Part shown: positions 38,178-42,450 of the stretch, in pieces | Layout: each line of letters begins with the position of its first letter | Numbering within the stretch: position 1 is the stretch's first letter | DNA from: Rhodospirillaceae bacterium | Lineage (GTDB): Bacteria > Pseudomonadota > Alphaproteobacteria > CACIAM-22H2 | Length of the DNA: 42,450 nt | Assembly (NCBI GenBank): GCA_027490975.1 | Contig: JAIXXA010000131.1 | Span: 1-42,450, forward strand | Direction: 5' to 3' | Notes under the pieces: generated by a model | Database searches by the model: none | Seen by the model: the letters and a program-made list of their open reading frames with translations, nothing else | Told to the model about the DNA's origin: nothing | Program-made: the position numbers and the translations under genes

Positions 38178-39394
38178 CGGTCGATCTCTCCGAAAACAAT
38201 GTCGAGCGATCCGATGATCGCGACGACGTCGGCCAGCATGTGGCCCTTGGCAAGGAAATCCATCGCCTGCAAAAACGCAAAACCCGGCGCTCTGATCTTG
38301 CAGCGGTAAGGCCGGTTCGTGCCGTCCGAAACCAGATACACGCCGAACTCGCCTTTGGGCGCTTCGACGGCCGTGTAGGTCTCGCCCGCCGGCACCCGGT
38401 AGCCCTCGGTGTACAGCTTGAAATGGTGGATCAGCGCTTCCATCGAGCGCTTCATGTCGGCGCGCGGCGGCGGTGCGACCTTGCGGTCGTCGGTCTTGAC
38501 GGGGCCGCCCGGCATCTTCTCGATCGCCTGCTTCATGATGCGCAGCGACTGGCGCATCTCGTCCATGCGCACGAGATAGCGGTCGTAGCAATCGCCGTTC
38601 TTGCCGATCGGCACGTCGAATTCCATCGCCTCGTAGGCGTCGTAGGGCTGCGCCTTGCGCAGATCCCACGGAATGCCCGAGCCGCGCACCATCGGCCCCG
38701 AAAAGCCCCAGGCGAGCGCATCGGCCTTCGACACGACGCCGATATCGACCGTGCGCTGCTTGAAGATGCGGTTCTCGGTGAGCAGGCTTTCGATATCGTC
38801 GAGCACTTTGGGAAAGTGCGCGATGAATTTGAGCATGTCTTCGGCGAGCCCCGGCGGCAGGTCCTGGCTTACCCCGCCCGGCCGAAAATAGGCCGCATGC
38901 AGGCGTGCGCCGCACACCCGCTCGTAGAACTCCATCAGCGTTTCGCGCTCTTCGAAACCCCACAGCAGCGGCGTCATGGCGCCGACATCGAGTGCGAACG
39001 TCGTGACGTTCAGGATGTGGTTGAGGATGCGGCCGATCTCGGCATAGAGCACGCGGATATACTGCGCGCGCGGCGGCGCTTCGATGCCGAGCAGTTTTTC
39101 GACCGCGAGCGCGTAAGCGTGCTCCTGGTTCATCGGCGACACGTAGTCGAGCCGGTCGAAATAGGGGACGGCCTGCAGATAGGTTTTGTATTCGATCAGC
39201 TTCTCGGTGCCGCGATGCAGGAGGCCGATATGCGGATCGGCGCGCTCGATCACTTCGCCGTCGAGTTCGAGCACGAGGCGCAGCACGCCGTGCGCTGCCG
39301 GATGCTGCGGCCCGAAATTGAGCGAGTAGTTCTTGATGCGAACTTGGCCGGGGGTCTGTTCGCCGTCAGACGGCACGAGCGTGGGTTCAGCCAT
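38174..39394 (-). CDS. nuoD: NADH-quinone oxidoreductase subunit D
   Basis: 49-kDa subunit, related to the large subunit of NiFe hydrogenases, that forms the quinone pocket with NuoB. The product is 406 residues. It has [20 protein letters not shown] with the His of the quinone site, [40 protein letters not shown] and the C-terminal [20 protein letters not shown] with [17 protein letters not shown] 39394 gives [20 protein letters not shown]; the frame upstream is open only as a nuoC shadow. It lies 5 bases after nuoC. Confidence 0.98.
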   Translation of the reverse strand: MAEPTLVPSDGEQTPGQVRIKNYSLNFGPQHPAAHGVLRLVLELDGEVIERADPHIGLLHRGTEKLIEYKTYLQAVPYFDRLDYVSPMNQEHAYALAVEKLLGIEAPPRAQYIRVLYAEIGRILNHILNVTTFALDVGAMTPLLWGFEERETLMEFYERVCGARLHAAYFRPGGVSQDLPPGLAEDMLKFIAHFPKVLDDIESLLTENRIFKQRTVDIGVVSKADALAWGFSGPMVRGSGIPWDLRKAQPYDAYEAMEFDVPIGKNGDCYDRYLVRMDEMRQSLRIMKQAIEKMPGGPVKTDDRKVAPPPRADMKRSMEALIHHFKLYTEGYRVPAGETYTAVEAPKGEFGVYLVSDGTNRPYRCKIRAPGFAFLQAMDFLAKGHMLADVVAIIGSLDIVFGEIDR

Positions 39395-39399
39395 GGCGT

Positions 39400-40068
39400 C
39401 TATGCCTTTGCCGGAGCAGTGGGGGCCGGCGCCGCCGGTGCGGGCGCTGCCGCTTTTTCGTCGCCCGGCAGTTTGCCGAGCTGCGCCAAGCCGAGGCCTT
39501 CCCACGGCGACAGGAAATCGAACGAGCGGAAATCCTGCGTGAGCTTCACGGGCTCGTACACCACGCGCTGTTCGGCGGCGTCGTAGCGCACTTCGACGTA
39601 GCCCGTGAGCGGGAAATCCTTGCGCAGCGGATGGCCTTCGAATCCGTAGTCGGTGAGGAGGCGCCGCAGATCGGGATGGTTGGCGAAATAGATGCCGTAG
39701 AGGTCCCAGGCTTCGCGCTCGAACCAGCCGGCCGCCGGGAACAGGCCCACGGCCGATTCGACCGGCGTGTTTTCGTCGGTGCTGAGCTTCACGCGGATGC
39801 GCCGGTTGTGGCGCATCGACAGCAGATTGTAGACCACGTCGAAACGCTCGACGCGCTCGGGCCAATCGACGCCGCACAAATCCATGAGGGCGGCGAACTT
39901 GCAGTCCGCATCGTCGCGCAGATGGCCGAGCACGCGCAGGATCGAAGCGCGCGCGACGGTCAGGCACAATTCGCCCTTTTCGATTTCGACGGCCAAAATG
40001 TCGGCGTCGAGATCGGCTTTGATCTTGTCGCCGAGGGCGGCGAGCGATGGGTCGAGATACGCGGCCAT
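39400..40068 (-). CDS. nuoC: NADH-quinone oxidoreductase subunit C
   Basis: 30-kDa subunit of the complex I connecting arm, without cofactor. The product is 222 residues. The body has [40 protein letters not shown], the signature [20 protein letters not shown] and [20 protein letters not shown] followed by [11 protein letters not shown]. The last about 25 residues form a Pro/Ala/Lys-rich tail that appears specific to this lineage. ATG 40068 is 21 bases after nuoB. Confidence 0.97.
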   Translation of the reverse strand: MAAYLDPSLAALGDKIKADLDADILAVEIEKGELCLTVARASILRVLGHLRDDADCKFAALMDLCGVDWPERVERFDVVYNLLSMRHNRRIRVKLSTDENTPVESAVGLFPAAGWFEREAWDLYGIYFANHPDLRRLLTDYGFEGHPLRKDFPLTGYVEVRYDAAEQRVVYEPVKLTQDFRSFDFLSPWEGLGLAQLGKLPGDEKAAAPAPAAPAPTAPAKA

Positions 40069-40089
40069 ATTGCGAACCGTTCTGTCCCT

Positions 40090-40650
40090 TCAGCGCAGGA
40101 TCGTCGTGGTGCGCTTGATCTTCTTCTGCAGTTGGATGATGCCGTAGAGCAGCGCTTCGGCCGTCGGCGGGCAGCCCGGCACGTAGATGTCGACCGGCAC
40201 GATGCGGTCGCAGCCACGCACGACCGCATAGGAGTAATGGTAGTAGCCGCCGCCATTGGCGCAGCTGCCCATCGACAGCACCCAGCGCGGCTCGGCCATC
40301 TGGTCGTAGACCTTGCGCAACGCCGGCGCCATTTTGTTGGTGAGCGTGCCGGCCACGATCATCACGTCGGACTGGCGCGGGCTCGGACGGAAGACCATGC
40401 CGAAACGGTCGAGATCGTAGCGGCTCGCGGCCGTATGCATCATCTCGACAGCGCAGCAGGCAAGCCCGAAGGTCATCGGCCACAGCGAGCCGGTGCGCGC
40501 CCAACCGACGAGCTTGTCGAGTTGGGCCACGACGAAGCCTTTTTCCTGGATGTCGTCGACCGCAGCCTTCAACAGCGCGTCCTGCGCAGGGCCGGGCGGC
40601 AGAGGCCCCCCCTTGCCAAAGCCAGGGCCGTGCGCCTCGATCACTCCCAT
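40090..40650 (-). CDS. nuoB: NADH-quinone oxidoreductase subunit B
   Basis: PSST subunit carrying cluster N2, the last electron carrier before quinone. The product is 186 residues. [20 protein letters not shown] holds the tandem Cys, and [20 protein letters not shown] and [20 protein letters not shown] hold the other two ligands. [20 protein letters not shown] is the conserved loop. ATG 40650 overlaps nuoA by 10 bases. Confidence 0.98.
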   Translation of the reverse strand: MGVIEAHGPGFGKGGPLPPGPAQDALLKAAVDDIQEKGFVVAQLDKLVGWARTGSLWPMTFGLACCAVEMMHTAASRYDLDRFGMVFRPSPRQSDVMIVAGTLTNKMAPALRKVYDQMAEPRWVLSMGSCANGGGYYHYSYAVVRGCDRIVPVDIYVPGCPPTAEALLYGIIQLQKKIKRTTTILR

Positions 40651-41015
40651 TCGAGAGCTCCCTTTTTCCACTCGTAGACAAATCCGATCGTCAGCACGCC
40701 CAGAAAGGCGACCATCGACCAGAATCCGAACATGCCGATTTCGCCCAGGGATACCGCCCACGGAAACAGGAACGCGACCTCGAGATCGAAAATTATGAAC
40801 AGGATCGCGACCAGATAGAAGCGCACGTCGAACTTGCGTCGTGCATCGTCGAACGCTTCGAAGCCGCATTCGTAGGCCGAGAGTTTTTCGGTATCCGGTT
40901 TCTGGCGCGCGATGATCAGCGACGCCGCAACCATCAAAATCGACAAGATGATCGCCAATCCCAAGAACATGAGAATCGGCAGATATTCGCGCAGCAATGC
41001 CGCATGTGCGTCCAT
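40641..41015 (-). CDS. nuoA: NADH-quinone oxidoreductase subunit A
   Basis: Small membrane subunit at the junction of the two arms of complex I. The product is 124 residues with three membrane helices: about 10-32, 64-84 and 92-112. The conserved loop between helix 1 and 2 reads [20 protein letters not shown] followed by [20 protein letters not shown], typical of NuoA. It is the first gene of the operon, with a promoter candidate about 60-90 bases upstream. Confidence 0.97.
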   Translation of the reverse strand: MDAHAALLREYLPILMFLGLAIILSILMVAASLIIARQKPDTEKLSAYECGFEAFDDARRKFDVRFYLVAILFIIFDLEVAFLFPWAVSLGEIGMFGFWSMVAFLGVLTIGFVYEWKKGALEWE

Positions 41016-41077
41016 TGGATCCCCAAACTCCAGCGCCGTCCGCCAGACCCCCTGGCTCGATTCCGATAAGCCTTTCT

Positions 41078-41106
41078 CCTATAGGCCAAAGCGCCGATTT
41101 TTGCCA
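41078..41106 (-). promoter_or_regulatory. Promoter candidate for the nuo operon
   Basis: On the minus strand TGGCAA (41106-41101) and TATAGG (41083-41078) are 17 bases apart. The predicted start near 41071 leaves a leader of about 55 bases before nuoA. The match is moderate (three of six and four of six). The 203-base region between the tRNA terminator and nuoA contains no gene; a palindrome (GTTGC-TGCACT-GCAAC, 41177-41192) lies about 105 bases upstream of the predicted start and may be a regulator site. Confidence 0.4.
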
Positions 41107-41218
41107 CGATTTAAGGAGCTTCGATCCGAACCTTCACAGAACCGGCCACCGCGCTGTCATAATTGCAACGGAGAATGTTGCTGCACTGCAACAAAAGTCT
41201 TGCGAAGCAAATCTTTTG

Positions 41219-41256
41219 ACAAAAAAAAGCCTGCCATCGCGAAACGGCAGGCTTTA
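41219..41256 (-). terminator. Rho-independent terminator of the tRNA-Asp gene
   Basis: On the minus strand the stem arms AAGCCTGCC (41254-41246) and GGCAGGCTT (41235-41227) enclose a ten-base loop and are followed by a run of eight T (41228-41221), two of which overlap the stem. It begins about 30 bases after the tRNA 3' end. This is the best intrinsic terminator in the window. Confidence 0.92.
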
Positions 41257-41285
41257 TTCGGAGAGTATTGGAACTTTCGGCCAAG

Positions 41286-41362
<77 letters not shown>

Positions 41363-41389
41363 GCGAGGACTTGGCTCGAAAGTCTGCGG

Positions 41390-41418
41390 TATGTAACGGT
41401 CCGCAAACGGCGCGTCAA
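41390..41418 (-). promoter_or_regulatory. Promoter of the tRNA-Asp gene
   Basis: TTGACG (41418-41413) and TACATA (41395-41390) on the minus strand are separated by 17 bases. The predicted start is about 20 bases before the tRNA 5' end. The -35 box overlaps the stop codon of mtnA. Confidence 0.65.
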
Positions 41419-42450
41419 GCGACTAGCGGGGCTTGGCCCGGGAAAAGCCCGGCTAAGCCCGCCGGGCTGGCGGCACAAATGCCCCGCTCGGTAATCAGGC
41501 CCGTGACCAGCCGGGCCGGCGTCACGTCGAACGCATCGTTGCGCGCGGGGCTGCCGGGGGCCGCAATATCGACCTCGACCACGGTTCCGTCGGCGAGGCG
41601 GCCGGCCATGCGCGTGACCTCGAGCGGGCTGCGCTGCTCGATCGGGATCTCCTTGACCCCGTCCGAAACGGTCCAGTCGATCGTGGGGCTCGGGAGCGCC
41701 ACGTAGAACGGCACGCCGTTGTCGAACGCGGCCAGCGCCTTGAGATAGGTGCCGATCTTGTTGCATACGTCGCCGCGCGCGGTGACGCGGTCGGTGCCGA
41801 CGATGCACAGATCGACCAGCCCGTGCTGCATCAAATGCCCGCCCGCATTGTCGGCAACGATATGGTGCGGTACGCCGTGGCGACCGAGTTCCCACGCCGT
41901 CAGCGACGCACCCTGGTTGCGCGGCCGCGTCTCGTCGACCCACACATGCACGTCGATGCCGGCATCGTGCGCCATATAGATGGGGGCGATCGCCGTGCCC
42001 CAATCGACGGTCGCAAGCCAGCCCGCGTTGCAATGGGTCAGGATATTGACGGGCCCCTGCCCGCCTGCTTTGGCTTTGCGCGACACTGCCTCGCGGATCG
42101 CCGCAAGGCCGTTGCGGCCGATGGCTTCGTTGATCGCGACGTCCTCGTCGCAGATTTCGGCCGCAAGCCGCCATGCGGCGGCGGCACGCGCGCGCGCTTC
42201 GACGGGGACGAGCGCGGCGCGCACGCGGTCGAGTGCCCAGCGCAGATTGATCGCCGTCGGCCGCGTGACCACGAGCGTGTCGAAGGCAAGCTGCAGGCCG
42301 CGATCCGACGGATCGGCGCGCAAGCCCAAAGCCACGCCGTAGGCGGCGGCGGCGCCAATCAGGGGCGCGCCCCGCACCACCATCGTCGTGATCGCGTCGG
42401 CCGCATCTTCGAGGCACGTCCAGCGCCGCACGACGAAACGATGCGGCAAC
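41415..42450 (-). CDS. mtnA: S-methyl-5-thioribose-1-phosphate isomerase, 5' end off window
   Basis: Converts methylthioribose-1-phosphate to methylthioribulose-1-phosphate in methionine salvage; cytoplasmic, related to eIF2B alpha subunits. About 345 codons are visible; the frame continues past the right edge, where the family usually has some 20-30 more residues (the visible LPHRF is an internal motif, so the TTG at the edge is not the start). Conserved blocks are [40 protein letters not shown] with the catalytic Cys, [40 protein letters not shown] with the catalytic Asp, and [20 protein letters not shown]. The tRNA-Asp gene follows 52 bases later. Confidence 0.94.
   Translation of the reverse strand, partial: LPHRFVVRRWTCLEDAADAITTMVVRGAPLIGAAAAYGVALGLRADPSDRGLQLAFDTLVVTRPTAINLRWALDRVRAALVPVEARARAAAAWRLAAEICDEDVAINEAIGRNGLAAIREAVSRKAKAGGQGPVNILTHCNAGWLATVDWGTAIAPIYMAHDAGIDVHVWVDETRPRNQGASLTAWELGRHGVPHHIVADNAGGHLMQHGLVDLCIVGTDRVTARGDVCNKIGTYLKALAAFDNGVPFYVALPSPTIDWTVSDGVKEIPIEQRSPLEVTRMAGRLADGTVVEVDIAAPGSPARNDAFDVTPARLVTGLITERGICAASPAGLAGLFPGQAPLVA

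Noticed and set aside
42447..42450. TTG at the right edge as the start of mtnA
   Set aside because: The sequence that follows (LPHRF...) is an internal family motif, normally preceded by 20-30 residues, so the true start lies outside the window.

Overview
The window is GC-rich and densely coding. Almost every gene lies on the minus strand, with short gaps or 1-10 base overlaps. Gene content and order point to an alphaproteobacterium: rpsB-tsf-pyrH-frr-uppS, a full fourteen-gene nuo operon followed by birA-coaX-rnj, a short prolyl-tRNA synthetase next to a Lol-type ABC transporter and dnaE, a methylmalonyl-CoA epimerase with a DUF1467 partner, and a DUF2336 protein. Rhodospirillales-like is a reasonable but unproven guess. 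There are no phage genes, transposases or CRISPR arrays.

Layout, left to right in window coordinates (transcription mostly runs right to left). 1-3942: uppS (cut by the window edge), frr, pyrH, tsf and rpsB, with a promoter before rpsB and a hairpin between tsf and pyrH. 4165-9342: dnaE followed by a DUF2336 protein and a stand-alone cyclic-nucleotide-binding protein. 9493-11520: a plus-strand chemoreceptor. 11517-12841: a lipoprotein and an unrecognised protein with no ordinary start codon. 12904-16159: lolD, a lolC/E-type permease gene and proS. 16222-16671: a small secreted protein. 16672-17020: a gene-free stretch with a good promoter and strong secondary structure, probably a small RNA gene. 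17021-17688: DUF1467 gene and mce. 17689-23546: an accessory block with a second chemoreceptor, a cytosine-deaminase-like amidohydrolase, and a divergent pair encoding an NMT1/THI5-like periplasmic binding protein and an arylformamidase-like hydrolase. 23547-26755: rnj, coaX and birA. 26752-41015: nuoN to nuoA. 41286-41362: tRNA-Asp(GTC) with promoter and terminator. 41415-42450: mtnA, cut by the right edge.

Most of the window is housekeeping: translation, replication, respiratory complex I, lipoprotein sorting, cofactor synthesis and RNA decay. The part that deserves attention is 17689-23546. It separates rnj from mce, genes that I recall being close neighbours in many alphaproteobacteria. 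Its divergent control region carries a sigma-54-type -24/-12 promoter and a 19-bp palindrome. Both of its enzymes depart from the usual catalytic residues: Gln where CodA has Glu217, and Thr in the nucleophile-elbow Ser position. Together with the binding protein and the chemoreceptor they could sense, capture and degrade a nitrogenous (perhaps pyrimidine-like or N-formylated) compound; this is inference. Other points of interest are the putative small RNA at about 16846-17016, four tandem 14-bp repeats just upstream of mce, a CoaX with Asn in the usual Asp position of its first phosphate motif, and the CTG or otherwise odd start of the gene at 11517-12281.
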